NCBI GenBank assembly: GCA_937931165.1
Contig: CALHCI010000124.1
Location: forward strand, 1 to 33,212
DNA length: 33,212 nucleotides
Source: an uncultured Granulosicoccaceae bacterium
GTDB taxonomy: Bacteria; Pseudomonadota; Gammaproteobacteria; Granulosicoccales; Granulosicoccaceae
Direction of reading: 5' to 3'
Shown: positions 18,301 through 24,944 of the stretch, in pieces
Position numbering within the stretch: position 1 is the first letter of the stretch
How the letters are laid out: every line of letters starts with the position of its first letter
Made by a program: the position numbers and the translations under genes
The notes under the pieces: generated by a model
Told to the model about the DNA's origin: nothing
Database searches by the model: none
Seen by the model: only the letters and a program-made list of their open reading frames with translations

Positions 18301-20876
18301 CACCTGCTGCAGGCAACAATACACCGGTAAACGGTGATCAGGCGGCGGTCACTGTATCTGTCATAGATGATGATGGAGACGAATCCACCACACAGACTGC
18401 ACAGGTTTTTGTCAACGATGTCAATGATATCCCGACCCTGTCTGCTTTCGCTGATGACATTGATATCACCAGAGAAGATTCAGAGGTTGAAATCACATTC
18501 AATGAAATGCAGGCGCAGGGCAATAGCGTAGATAGTGATGGTACCCTGCAGGCATTTGTGGTTCAGAACGTGGAATCCGGAACCCTGCGAATTGGCGCCA
18601 ACGCAGCCACTGCCAGTGATTTTATGATCGGTACGAACGACATAATCAATGAAGATCTGACGGCCTTCTGGACCCCGACAAAAAATGCCAATACTGCTGC
18701 AAACGGAGTACAGCATGCTTTTACCGTAGCTGCTTTGGATAATGACGGCGGAAGATCTGCAAACACCGTAAACACATCGGTGCTGGTTACCGATGTCAAT
18801 GACTCACCCGTGCTGACATCCATTCAACCTATTCCAGCGACGGAAGATACCAGACAGATAATCAGTTTCGGACAGATCAACACTCTGGCCGATGCTTCTG
18901 ACATCGATGGATCAATTGTGGGCTATCGTATAACCGCTGCCGGCTCGGGAACACTGGAGCTTGGTACCGAAGAATTTCCAACTGTGCCGTACACAGCGGG
19001 CGGCAACGATACCATTGACGCGACCATGAACGCTTACTGGCAGCCACCTGCAAATATCAACAGCACCGATCACGGGTTGCAACAAGTGTTTAGTATCGTT
19101 GCGATAGATGAGGATGGAGAGCAATCTTCAGAACAAAATGTTCTCTTCGCTGATGTACAAAAAGTTAACGACGCACCGCTTGGCACTGACAAAGTCATTA
19201 CTATTGTTGAAGATACTGCATATCAGCTACGTGCCAGTGATTTCGGCTTTGATGACCCTTCAGACAATCCCGCCGACACATTTAGTGCTGTGATGATAAC
19301 CGCACTTCCTGACAACGGGGAGCTGTTATTGACCGGCAACGCGGTGCAGAAGGGTACGGTAATCGGTACTACCGATATTGAAAACGGGCTGCTGGTGTTC
19401 AGACCGTTCGACAATATCCATGGTCACTCTACCACCGGCATCTCTTTTCTGGTGCGCGATGACGGTGGAAACGGTTACCACGGACAGGACACCAGCACCA
19501 CTGAAAATCAGCTGCTGTTTAGCATTCTGCCGGAAAACGATCTACCGACAATAATAAAAAATCAGATTACTGTCAGCGAAGGTGGTTCGGTACTAATCAC
19601 CAGCGACTACCTGAATGCCGTCGACGTCGACAGCGCTCCTGAGACGCTTCAATTTTCTCTGCAGAATAGCCCCCGATACGGGCAGCTGTTGTTCGATGAT
19701 CAACCCCTGTCAACAGGCGGTGAGTTCAGTCAGTCAGATATAAACAACTCGCAAATTTCTTACTCACACAATGGGTCGGAAACCAGCTCTGACGAATTTT
19801 CCTTGAGCCTGGTCGATACCAATGCGCCAGCCGTCCCACCATACATCGAAGCCTTTAGTATCACTATTGAAGAGGTGATTGATGAAGCCCCGGCAATTTC
19901 AGATCTCGAGGTTGAACTGAAGTTCTCCCAGATACTGGACTCGTCAGGACACCCTGGAATAGATGCACTGATCGACCCTCAGAGCAACTACACCATTGAA
20001 ATTATCAGCGCACCGGGCAATGGCGCTGCATCCGTAATGCCTGATGGACACTTCATCTATGAACACAACTTATCACTTAATCTTCAAGATCAATTTACCT
20101 ACCGTGTAACCAACGAGGACGGAGTAGCAAGCGAAGCAACAGTATTTATAAATATTGAACCACCTTTGAGCTCAGCCTATGCCGATTCGGATGAACCGAT
20201 GGTAAATAGTGTTTCTATATCCACGCTGGAAACAGATGAGATAAACACGGTTTCGTCTTCAACACAAAAGGCAATTACGCCACAAGACTTTTTCTCTGCC
20301 CTGGACACTCAGCAGGAACAGCAAATCGTCAGGGACACACCCGCTATCCCTACTCCGGTGGAGTTCGTAATGACATCCGGTGCTGATGTCATTAAGCCTT
20401 TTAAGGACGAAGTAATCCAGCATCGAAAATGGCAAACGGAAGTTAGCACTGACGCATCACTGCTCGCCGTTCAGAGCACTACAGAGCGGGTTCAGTCACT
20501 CAGTGATCTGTTTAAACTTGATTTTGATCTGAACGATTCACAGACATCGCAGATGTCAAAAAATCTTGATGAGCAGCAAAAAATACTCGAAGACGCAACC
20601 ACAACCAACCTGGAATTTGGCTCCAGGGCAGTCACCGTTACCTCCGGGTTTTCGCTGGGCTACTTAATCTGGTTACTGAGAGGCGGTGTATTACTCGGTA
20701 GCGTTATGTCGTCGATGCCTGCGTGGCGGACGCTCGATCCGTTACCCGTATTGAACAACATGGGCGATGATTCCGATGACTCCGATGCGGAATCACTAGA
20801 GTCAATGGTCGAAGATAATGATAAAAAATCTCCGGACGATGATGCGTCTGCAACCACAAAGAAAGACGCTGCATAG
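9375..20876 (+). CDS. giant repetitive surface protein (LEPR-XLL, DUF4347, RTX, cadherin-like repeats)
   Basis: This 3833-residue protein is probably a cell-surface adhesin or biofilm matrix protein. Order of parts: an LEPR-XLL-like motif (ETLEERTLFSADLL, 29-42); DUF4347 (about 73-235) with IISHG (His134) and LLLYGCNLG (Cys177); a beta-rich region possibly carbohydrate-binding (about 300-455); RTX-like GND repeats (about 460-565); two looser beta/cadherin-like regions to 1035; 18 tandem 124-residue repeats (1036-3267); a cadherin-like module (3268-3390); a CSPG/cadherin_3-like module (3391-3505); a last Ig-like module (to about 3595); a linker; a membrane segment (about 3759-3777, with one Arg) followed by PAWRTLDPLPVL and a very acidic tail. 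There is no classical signal peptide; the N-terminus is basic, as usual before LEPR-XLL. Type I export is the likely route, but no transporter genes are adjacent. The ATG at 9375 has only a weak ribosome binding site (GAG). Confidence 0.93.
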   Translation: MGFIKQKHAQSSPRRFRNCRDQNASPIVETLEERTLFSADLLALSPDPVSDDPVQEEVAGIIGRAIPPEAIPTELVFIDTRVADVDLIIQALQTQQVHGRALDIHTIDTDEDGLALISSVLSQGPVSALHIISHGSTSGFQLGSQWIDGESVQDHLQQLQQWQNNLTGDADLLLYGCNLGESVEGQALARYLATHTGADVATSSNNTGHRSFDADWILEYSTGKIESSTIATESLAAAWEHELLTGTNNIDLLYGIDAQADPVDFDLIGNGGNDLLIASYDLMSFPWGGEFVHLGDFVVNPLIAPYYAPDTEYNVTTSSLGIDVNSGSIDFLANGESRLDVPGGGRAISLNSAEISSELPGTTAGVTYSLVFYMGGKDAGDHTIEIDINGSTGLTGTLTMPAGTSLNKMDWQTMVVRFTPSSAYDDPTPVTIRSISGSPVIAAVRLVDHDISLGDFTLEDGKGDDVVQGGGGNDTINSDEGNDWIDGGSGADVINDGPGNDVLQGGRGNDIINDGPGNDRIYPGTGNDIVYDGPGDDYIYDWSGSDTFYDGTGSDSITATDGNNTFYLLEPSTTDFNNISGGSGTDKFVVGNNIQSDFALSGGDGVDSIVLEFDSGRGASTFFLPDNFTTVGSDIEQLTGNGASNYSLGSSTFSDPVAWDLSGLTTIDNNISVQGGVKDDRFAIAFTSTDYRGGDGVDTVRVFGNSATPSYSIDRSNYTGPNTSDDTQYVIVSHGGKTDVIWDTVEYIDFHDARYDVATGTLLTPRPATVTNIGTIPTITVEHGIDTFIDLSAVDVWDSEISYAISNATAYNFWLGSQTGTLTFIQSESTRESAVPPNGLLTSQTIELYNALLDEPNKFSYQSDTAAIHTTDTLTIQATDPNKPANGGRTTSLVQIPINILHDPVLSNIESTSINYDENDPATLLTSSIQLTDPNITPIQSATVQINNYSAIEDALEFTNTTGITGNFSVTTGTLTLTGNDTVSNYQAALRSITYVNYSENPDTTDRVVSITVNDGNNNSNTVTRTLAVNNINDKPTLATFDTPVNITDEDTEVEITLGDLLAKNKHADIDGTVQAFVVQNVNSGTLKIGASELTAVDFAPDTNDRIDAGNKAYWTPEAEINTPVNGVQQAFSVTAEDDDGDESNSQTTVITVNDVNDAPALGVFDTHIATTDEDTEVEITFSEITLQGKDNDSDGTVQSFVVKNVPSGALKIGTDAVAATDFIPGSNDTIDNANNAYWTPAPGLNTPVNSDQQAFTVTAKDNDGGESAAQTALVFVNDINDAPTLASFDTHIKTTDEDTQVEITFSELQAHGKDDDTDGNIQAFVVQNVKSGQLKIGPDAGAATDFTIGTNDTIDATNKAYWTPAPELNTPVNGDQQAFTVTAKDDDGDESAAQTALVYVNDTNDAPTLAAFDTHIDTTDEDTEVEITFNELQAQGKDSDTDGSVQAFVVQGISSGTLRIGTDAATATDFLANVNDTIDAANKAYWSPETELNTPVNGNQQAFRVVAMDDDGGESSARQTLIYVNDINDAPNLKPFDTHVDSTDEDTEVEITFGELQSQGKDIDSDGTIQGFVVQSVTSGNLRIGTNTTNATDFVAGVNSTIDASTKAYWTPEPGLNTPVNSDQQAFIVTAKDDDGAVSNTQAAFVYVNDINDAPTLAAFDTYIDTTDEDTEVELTFYKLQAPGKDSDSDGTIQAFVVQNATTGTLKLGADSATATDFVPGSNDTIDSVNNAYWTPEPNINTVVDGDIQAFTVVAKDNDGAQSNAQAALIYVNDINDAPDLSAFDSPIATTDEDLEIEITFSELQSQGKDSDSDGTVQAFVVQGVTSGTLRIGPDTTTATDFLSGVNDTIDNTNNVYWTPDPDINTPVNGDQQAFTVVVRDDDGHESGLQPAHVFVNDINDAPTLSAFDTHIKTTEEDTEAELTFNELQARNKDADADGTIEAFVIQTLNTGTLRIGIDAASATDFVPNSNDTIDAGNNAYWTPEPDVNTPVNGDQQAFTLAARDDDGEQSSAQTALIYVNDINDAPVLTPFDAPVENTNEDTEVEITFAELKAQGKDNDSDGTVEAFVVQDVTSGTLKLGTDAASATFFSNSNNIIDINTKAYWTPEADINTPVNGDQQAFTVTARDEDGGNSTEQKAFIHVTDINDLPTLTAFDTPIDTTDEDTQVELTFGELLSQNKTFDADGTVDSFVVQNVPSGTLKIGTDAASATDFIADVNHVIDGTTNAYWTPEPDRNTPVNGDQQAFTLTARDNDGGESSTQTTTVYVNDINDAPALAAFDSPIATTDEDNEVELTFAELQAQNKDTDIDGNIEAFVVQNVPSGSLRIGTSPATASVFTIDSNNIIDAGKNAYWTPEPDVNTPGNGDQKAFIVTAKDNDGAESGAQTALVYVNDINDAPTLTAFDSHINTTDEDTPVELTFTMLQAQNKDQDSDGFIQAFVVQNVASGTLKIGTSAATATDFEIGTNETINSIYSAYWTPDPELNTPVNGDQTAFSVTALDNDGAESAVQSALVYVNDINDSPTLAVFDSPIDITNEDTEVELRFTELQSQGKDFDSDGTVQAFVVQNVLSGTLRIGTDAVTATEYASASNDTIDANTHAYWTPAPELNTPVNGDQLAFTITAMDEDGDQSSTRSTVVYVNDINDAPILAPFDTHLDATNEDIEAELTFDELLAPGKHIDTDGSITAFIVQNPISGSLKIGTSSASAIDFAPGTNDTIDALNSAYWTPDPDVNSPVDGEQQVFTVTARDNDGDESSPQTAAVYVNDINDIPTLTAFDAHIDTTNEDTEVAISFNAMLSKGDHIDTDGTVTAFIVKHIDSGTLRIGSSVSVAMPWSTGTNDTIDALNNAYWTPDPDINTPVNGDQFAFSVVALDEDGDVSTTPVTTRVYVNDINDVPTLREFGSNLDTTDEDTEVELTLNELLAQGSHADTDGSIQAFKVHTVPSGSLRIGTSATSATDFISGTNDTIDAFYNAYWTPAAGNNTPVNGDQAAVTVSVIDDDGDESTTQTAQVFVNDVNDIPTLSAFADDIDITREDSEVEITFNEMQAQGNSVDSDGTLQAFVVQNVESGTLRIGANAATASDFMIGTNDIINEDLTAFWTPTKNANTAANGVQHAFTVAALDNDGGRSANTVNTSVLVTDVNDSPVLTSIQPIPATEDTRQIISFGQINTLADASDIDGSIVGYRITAAGSGTLELGTEEFPTVPYTAGGNDTIDATMNAYWQPPANINSTDHGLQQVFSIVAIDEDGEQSSEQNVLFADVQKVNDAPLGTDKVITIVEDTAYQLRASDFGFDDPSDNPADTFSAVMITALPDNGELLLTGNAVQKGTVIGTTDIENGLLVFRPFDNIHGHSTTGISFLVRDDGGNGYHGQDTSTTENQLLFSILPENDLPTIIKNQITVSEGGSVLITSDYLNAVDVDSAPETLQFSLQNSPRYGQLLFDDQPLSTGGEFSQSDINNSQISYSHNGSETSSDEFSLSLVDTNAPAVPPYIEAFSITIEEVIDEAPAISDLEVELKFSQILDSSGHPGIDALIDPQSNYTIEIISAPGNGAASVMPDGHFIYEHNLSLNLQDQFTYRVTNEDGVASEATVFINIEPPLSSAYADSDEPMVNSVSISTLETDEINTVSSSTQKAITPQDFFSALDTQQEQQIVRDTPAIPTPVEFVMTSGADVIKPFKDEVIQHRKWQTEVSTDASLLAVQSTTERVQSLSDLFKLDFDLNDSQTSQMSKNLDEQQKILEDATTTNLEFGSRAVTVTSGFSLGYLIWLLRGGVLLGSVMSSMPAWRTLDPLPVLNNMGDDSDDSDAESLESMVEDNDKKSPDDDASATTKKDAA
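10752..11070 (+). repeat. RTX-like calcium-binding nonapeptide block
   Basis: Residues about 460-565 of the giant protein contain a run of GGxGNDxI-type nonapeptides, such as GGGGNDTINSDEGNDWIDGG and later PGNDRI and GDDYIY. Such repeats fold into a calcium-loaded beta-roll in type I secreted proteins. They are unusual in being far from the C-terminus. Several units read NDGPGND instead of the canonical GGxGxD, so calcium binding may be partial. Confidence 0.75.
12480..19175 (+). repeat. 18 tandem in-frame repeats averaging 372 bp
   Basis: The block is 6696 nt, exactly 18 times 372 nt, and encodes residues 1036-3267. Units start at P-T-L-x-A-F-D and end at Y-V-N-D-I-N-D-A. Conserved landmarks in each unit are T-D-E-D-T-E-V-E, D-x-D-G-T-V-Q-A-F-V-V-Q, S-G-T-L-R-I-G, N-D-T-I-D, A-Y-W-T-P, N-T-P-V-N-G-D-Q-Q-A-F and D-D-D-G-x-E-S. 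A few units differ by one residue (unit 9 is shorter; units 15 and 17 are longer). The acidic DxDxDG and NDINDAP segments suggest calcium between domains, as in cadherin-like adhesins. Units differ clearly at the DNA level, so this is an old array rather than a recent expansion; unit 18 is the most diverged. Confidence 0.95.
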
Positions 20877-21044
20877 GCATTAGTCAGTCACCTCACCGCA
20901 GGTGGTCACAATAGCGGCCAGTCAGCCGGATACAACTGGATTACGGTACACTTGGCCGTGGGTTCGGTTGTCTGGCAATTTCGCCACCCTATTACCCGGA
21001 CCACAGTCTTATTTGCACCAGCAACAAAGAAGAAAAACACGTAT
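20877..21044. other. gap between the giant gene and argE
   Basis: A short imperfect hairpin CACCT-CACCGC-AGGTG follows the giant gene's stop by about 15 nt but has no U-run. The frame of the next gene stays open back to 20952, but that extension lacks family similarity and is best read as untranslated. Confidence 0.3.
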
Positions 21045-22223
21045 ATGACGCTACCGGTTGACCACGCCATTGCTATTTTGGAAAAACTTGTAGGCTTTCA
21101 AAGTCTACCCGGACAACCCACTCGTGAAATCATTGGTTATATAGAGTCATACCTCAATGAACACGGTGTGCGCAGCACACTGAGCTATGACACCACTGGA
21201 GAAAAAGCCAATCTTTTTGCGACAGTCGGACCGCATACTGACGGCGGTGTGGTATTAAACGGACATACCGATGTGGTGCCCGTCACGGGTCAGAAATGGA
21301 CCACAGATCCATTTACGCTGACGCGTTCAGACAACAAACTTTTCGGCCGTGGTGCGGTTGATATGAAGGGCTTTCTCGCCTGTGTAATGGCCTCGGTACC
21401 ACAATGGCAGAGTCACAACCTTAAACAACCTATTCATATTGCGTTTACCTACGATGAAGAAATCGGAGGGTTTGGTATGCCTGTGTTGCTGAACAGCTTT
21501 AAAGACCACGCTTTTACACCAGACGTGGTCATTGTTGGTGAACCCACAGAAATGCAAATAATCACCGGCCACAAAGGCGGTTTTGAAATGCGCACCGAAA
21601 TCACCGGCCACGAGGTGCATTCCTGCGACCCGACTCTGGGTGTAAGTGCGATTTCTGTTGCCGTTGCACTGATCAATAAAATCGAACAGATTGGCGCACA
21701 GCTGGCGGCCAATCCGTATCCCGACTCGCCTTTCCAGCCACCATTTGGCACTTTTAATGTTGGCACTATCGAGGGCGGCATGGCACGCAATGCCACTGCA
21801 GGGTACTGTGCGTTTGACTGGGAGTTCCGACCAATGCCGGGTGAGGACAGCACTAAAATCATCGCAGAAATCAAACATTACGCTATGCAGGAGTTGTTAC
21901 CTGAGATGCGCAGGATCAACCCCGATACAGCAATCAATATTATTACTGAAGCACCGGTACCGCCACTAGACGATCGCAACGCCGACACTGCCGCCACACT
22001 GATCAGCCAGATCACAGGCCTGAACAGCCGCGGTGTCGTGTCGTTTGGCAGCGATGCAGGCTACTTCAGTGATGCCGGATTCTCAACGGTACTATTCGGA
22101 CCAGGCAGTATTAGCCGGGCACACAAACCCGATGAATACATTACGGTCGATGAATTAAAACAAGGCCTCGAATTTATGCAGAAGCTATCCGGGCACCTTT
22201 GCGGTCAGACAGTATCCGCTTAG
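21045..22223 (+). CDS. argE: acetylornithine deacetylase (M20 metallopeptidase family)
   Basis: The enzyme removes acetate from N-acetylornithine to give ornithine in arginine synthesis. At 392 residues it has the family's usual length. The zinc ligands and catalytic residues are in place: His74 and Asp76 in NGHTDVVP, Asp106 in GAVDMKG, Glu138-Glu139 in YDEEIG, Glu166 in GEPTEM, and the final His in RAHKPDEY. The dimerisation domain begins near GHKGGFEMRTEITGHEVHS. I chose the ATG at 21045 (MTLPVDHAIAILEKL) because homology starts there and a purine-rich AAGAAG lies upstream. It most resembles the ArgE type common in alphaproteobacteria, and a related M20 deacylase activity cannot be excluded. 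No other arg gene is present; it converges with the glutamate synthase-like gene with only 26 bp between the stops. Confidence 0.88.
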   Translation: MTLPVDHAIAILEKLVGFQSLPGQPTREIIGYIESYLNEHGVRSTLSYDTTGEKANLFATVGPHTDGGVVLNGHTDVVPVTGQKWTTDPFTLTRSDNKLFGRGAVDMKGFLACVMASVPQWQSHNLKQPIHIAFTYDEEIGGFGMPVLLNSFKDHAFTPDVVIVGEPTEMQIITGHKGGFEMRTEITGHEVHSCDPTLGVSAISVAVALINKIEQIGAQLAANPYPDSPFQPPFGTFNVGTIEGGMARNATAGYCAFDWEFRPMPGEDSTKIIAEIKHYAMQELLPEMRRINPDTAINIITEAPVPPLDDRNADTAATLISQITGLNSRGVVSFGSDAGYFSDAGFSTVLFGPGSISRAHKPDEYITVDELKQGLEFMQKLSGHLCGQTVSA

Positions 22224-22249
22224 CCATATTCCGGTTAGACATACACCGG

Positions 22250-23794
22250 TTAGCCAGGCGAACCGTCATACCCGGAGTACGCCACACCGGACAATTCAGC
22301 CATCTCCCTGTGCCACGTGGCCAGATCTTCTTTGTTAAACTTGCTTAACGCATCATGGCCACAGGCTCGTGCCATTACCTGCATCAGCTCCACAGATGCA
22401 GCAAAGAAGTTTCCTAACTGTTGAGACGATTTTTCAACGTTTAGCCGCTGACGTAAATCTGCTTTTTGTGTGGCAATACCTGCTGGACAGTTATTGGTGT
22501 TACACATACGTGCAGCAACACAGCCTATAGATTGCATCGCACTGTTAGACAGAGCAACACCATCTGCCCCTAACGCCATTGCTTTAACAAAGTCTATCGG
22601 CACTCTAAGCCCTCCAGTGATAATCAGTGTCACCCTGCCACTGGCACCGGCCTGATCAAGATAATGCCTGGCACGTGCCAGCGCCGGAATTGTCGGCACA
22701 CTGATGTGATCACGGAATATTTCGGGTGCTGCACCGGTTCCACCACCACGACCATCAAGAATGATGTAGTCAGCGCTGGCATCAAGCGCAAACTGAATAT
22801 CCCTTTCAATATGATTTGCACTGAGTTTGAAACCGATCGGGATACCGCCACTGACCTCCCGCACACGGTCTGAAAACTTCTTAAAATCCTGCACGGTAGA
22901 TAAATCTTTAAATGTGGGCGGGGAAATCGCCGATGTACCTTCCGGTATTCCTCTGACTTCAGATATTTTTCCACGATTTTTAGCACCGGGTAAATGACCA
23001 CCGGTACCGGTTTTGGCACCTTGCCCGCCTTTAAAATGAAAACTCTGCACGCGGGTTAACAACGCTTCTTTATAACCAAACTGCGCACTTGCCAGTTCAT
23101 AGAAGTAACGGGTATTGGCCGCTTGCTCTTCCGGCAACATTCCACCCTCCCCTGAACATATACCGGTACCGGCAAGCTCCGCTCCTTTTGACAACGCCAG
23201 CTTTGCTTCTTCTGACAGTGCACCAAAACTCATGTCAGACACAAACAGCGGTATTTTCAACGTCAGCGGCTTTTTTGCCTCGGGGCCAATCACCAGCTCA
23301 GTCGATACTGCGGCATCATCCATCAGCGGCTTGGTGGCCATTTGTGCGACCATCAATTGGATATCATCCCAGTGTGGTAACTGGTTTCTGGGCACACCCA
23401 TAGACGTCATCGGCCCATGATGTCCGACGTTACTTAAACCTTCACGAGCCAGTTGATGAATGAAAGCGACTGTAGGCTCTTCTGCTGTGGGCGTTGCCAC
23501 AGGGCTGCTTGATTCATCCTGTTGAACACCCGGTCCTTCGTGGCCGACCTGATCATCGGAGAACTGCTTGTGGGTACCATCGCAAAACGGCAGGTTTTTG
23601 CTGTGCTTGCACTGACACAGATAGGCATCACCGGTTTCTTCCGCGGTAAATGCTTTGGGTTTAAACTCTGTACCAGCGTGTGATCCATCGCAGAATGGCT
23701 GATTACCGGACTTCCCGCATGCACAGAAGTAGTATTCATCACCTTTGGTCAGAGTAACCTCTGCCGGCTTGTTATCAGCAATAACTGGTTTCAT
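22250..23794 (-). CDS. CDGSH iron-sulfur domains fused to a glutamate synthase FMN domain
   Basis: This 514-residue protein carries two N-terminal CDGSH motifs of the form C-x-C-x8-C-D-G-[ST]-H (Cys24/26/35-His39 and Cys60/62/71-His75). Each should bind a labile 2Fe-2S cluster. From about residue 120 the rest is the FMN-binding synthase domain of GltB: SDMSFGALSEEAK, the glycine-rich DGRGGGTGAAPE (347-358) and the 3Fe-4S cysteine motif C-x5-C-x4-C (Cys425, 431, 436). The glutaminase (GATase II) and GXGXG domains of true GltB are missing, so it cannot take ammonia from glutamine by itself. A redox or amino-acid oxidoreductase role is likely, but the substrate is unknown. The start at 23794 is preferred over the in-frame ATG at 23809 because GCGGGA lies just upstream of it. 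Confidence 0.93.
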   Translation of the reverse strand: MKPVIADNKPAEVTLTKGDEYYFCACGKSGNQPFCDGSHAGTEFKPKAFTAEETGDAYLCQCKHSKNLPFCDGTHKQFSDDQVGHEGPGVQQDESSSPVATPTAEEPTVAFIHQLAREGLSNVGHHGPMTSMGVPRNQLPHWDDIQLMVAQMATKPLMDDAAVSTELVIGPEAKKPLTLKIPLFVSDMSFGALSEEAKLALSKGAELAGTGICSGEGGMLPEEQAANTRYFYELASAQFGYKEALLTRVQSFHFKGGQGAKTGTGGHLPGAKNRGKISEVRGIPEGTSAISPPTFKDLSTVQDFKKFSDRVREVSGGIPIGFKLSANHIERDIQFALDASADYIILDGRGGGTGAAPEIFRDHISVPTIPALARARHYLDQAGASGRVTLIITGGLRVPIDFVKAMALGADGVALSNSAMQSIGCVAARMCNTNNCPAGIATQKADLRQRLNVEKSSQQLGNFFAASVELMQVMARACGHDALSKFNKEDLATWHREMAELSGVAYSGYDGSPG

Positions 23795-23915
23795 TGGTTT
23801 CCCGCGCATGTGACTGTACGGAACACTCTATATAAAACCAGCTGCCAGGAATAGATACGCTCTGCAAAACAAATTGTTCTGTAAATTGGAACAATCGGTA
23901 AGCCGCTTTACAGCG

Positions 23916-24827
23916 TTATTTGTTCGAGGAATCCGCCTGTGTTTTGCCAGTCATTTTGCTAATCAACCGGCCATCAATAAACAACAATCCTGCGGCGATA
24001 ATCAACGCCCCGAGTATTTCCTGAACACGGATGACTTCTCCCAAAAACACGCTACCCAGAATCAGTGCGGTTACCGGTATCAGCAACGTGACCAGCATAA
24101 CGTTACTTGGTCCGGCGCGAACCAGGATTTTAAAAAATACAATGTAGGCGAGCGCAGTACCAAACACCGCCAGTGCTGCCAGCGCCCAGAGCGTGTCAGA
24201 CCCGGGCATCGGCAGTACCCACGGCTGATCAATGATCGACACCACCACGATCATGATCAATGTAGAACAGATCAACTGACAGGTGGCCGACTTGACAGGC
24301 GCAATACCTGCCAGAAATTTGCGACCCCATAGCGCGGCAAACCCGTAACTGAGTGCTGCTCCAAGACACAATAGAATGCCGAGTGTCTGACTCGCATCGA
24401 CAGGGCCGTCTATACCGCGCAGAACAGCCACACCGGCAACGCCCAGTACCACGCCAATGACGCGGTTAAACGTCAGACGTTCCTGTCCGAACCCCGCCAT
24501 TACCACCACAGTAAACAAAGGCGTCATCGCATTAATGATAGAAGACAGCCCAACCGTGATTTGGGTCTGCCCGATAAAAATCAGACCAAACGGTATAACA
24601 TTGTTCAACAAGCCCATACCAATAAACGGTAGCCACTGAGTGAACGATTTGGGCATGGAATGACCGGCATACCAGAACAACGGTAATAAAGTAATTGCGG
24701 CCAGTGAGACACGTACCAGCACCACCGTTAACGGAGGCAGTTCTCTGACCGCCACACCTGCAAGGAAATAGGCGCCCCCCCAAAGTACTGATAGCAGGAT
24801 CAACAAACTCCAGTCCTGTCCATCCAT
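23916..24827 (-). CDS. EamA/DMT-family transporter
   Basis: The protein of about 303 residues has ten predicted membrane helices arranged as two EamA repeats. The first begins at SLLILLSVLWGGAYFLAG, and the second at about the middle with LCLGAALSYGFAALWGRKF. Such proteins export amino acids, metabolites or drugs across the inner membrane; the substrate cannot be told. The ATG at 24827 (MDGQDWS) with GGAAA upstream is preferred. A GTG at 24860 in the same frame would add eleven residues. It lies about 117 bp downstream of the tetR-type gene on the same strand and may be its target. The C-terminus is a short polar tail. Confidence 0.88.
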   Translation of the reverse strand: MDGQDWSLLILLSVLWGGAYFLAGVAVRELPPLTVVLVRVSLAAITLLPLFWYAGHSMPKSFTQWLPFIGMGLLNNVIPFGLIFIGQTQITVGLSSIINAMTPLFTVVVMAGFGQERLTFNRVIGVVLGVAGVAVLRGIDGPVDASQTLGILLCLGAALSYGFAALWGRKFLAGIAPVKSATCQLICSTLIMIVVVSIIDQPWVLPMPGSDTLWALAALAVFGTALAYIVFFKILVRAGPSNVMLVTLLIPVTALILGSVFLGEVIRVQEILGALIIAAGLLFIDGRLISKMTGKTQADSSNK

Positions 24828-24944
24828 TGTTTTAGCTGTTTCCACTACGGGTTTCTGCACCGACTCAAAAGAACGCCAGCATAGCGGGAATTAGACATGA
24901 ATGCGTAACGGATTCCTGTGATGTCGCACAGTAACTTGTAACCG

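Noticed and set aside
12480..19175. A regular repeat array that might be read as CRISPR or satellite DNA.
   Set aside because: The period is 372 bp, fully coding and in frame, with diverged DNA but conserved protein landmarks; there are no short identical repeats with unique spacers.
20952..21044. A 31-codon upstream extension of argE from a GTG at 20952.
   Set aside because: M20 homology begins at the ATG at 21045; the extension has no family similarity and the ATG has a purine-rich upstream site.
21327..21878. A 183-codon minus-strand frame inside argE, plus a second overlapping one of 141 codons.
   Set aside because: Both are antisense to conserved M20 sequence and show no independent motif or ribosome binding site.
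22219..22258. A repeated CCGGTTAG between two convergent stops, considered as a terminator.
   Set aside because: It is a direct repeat, not an inverted one, and no stem with a T-run can be formed from it.
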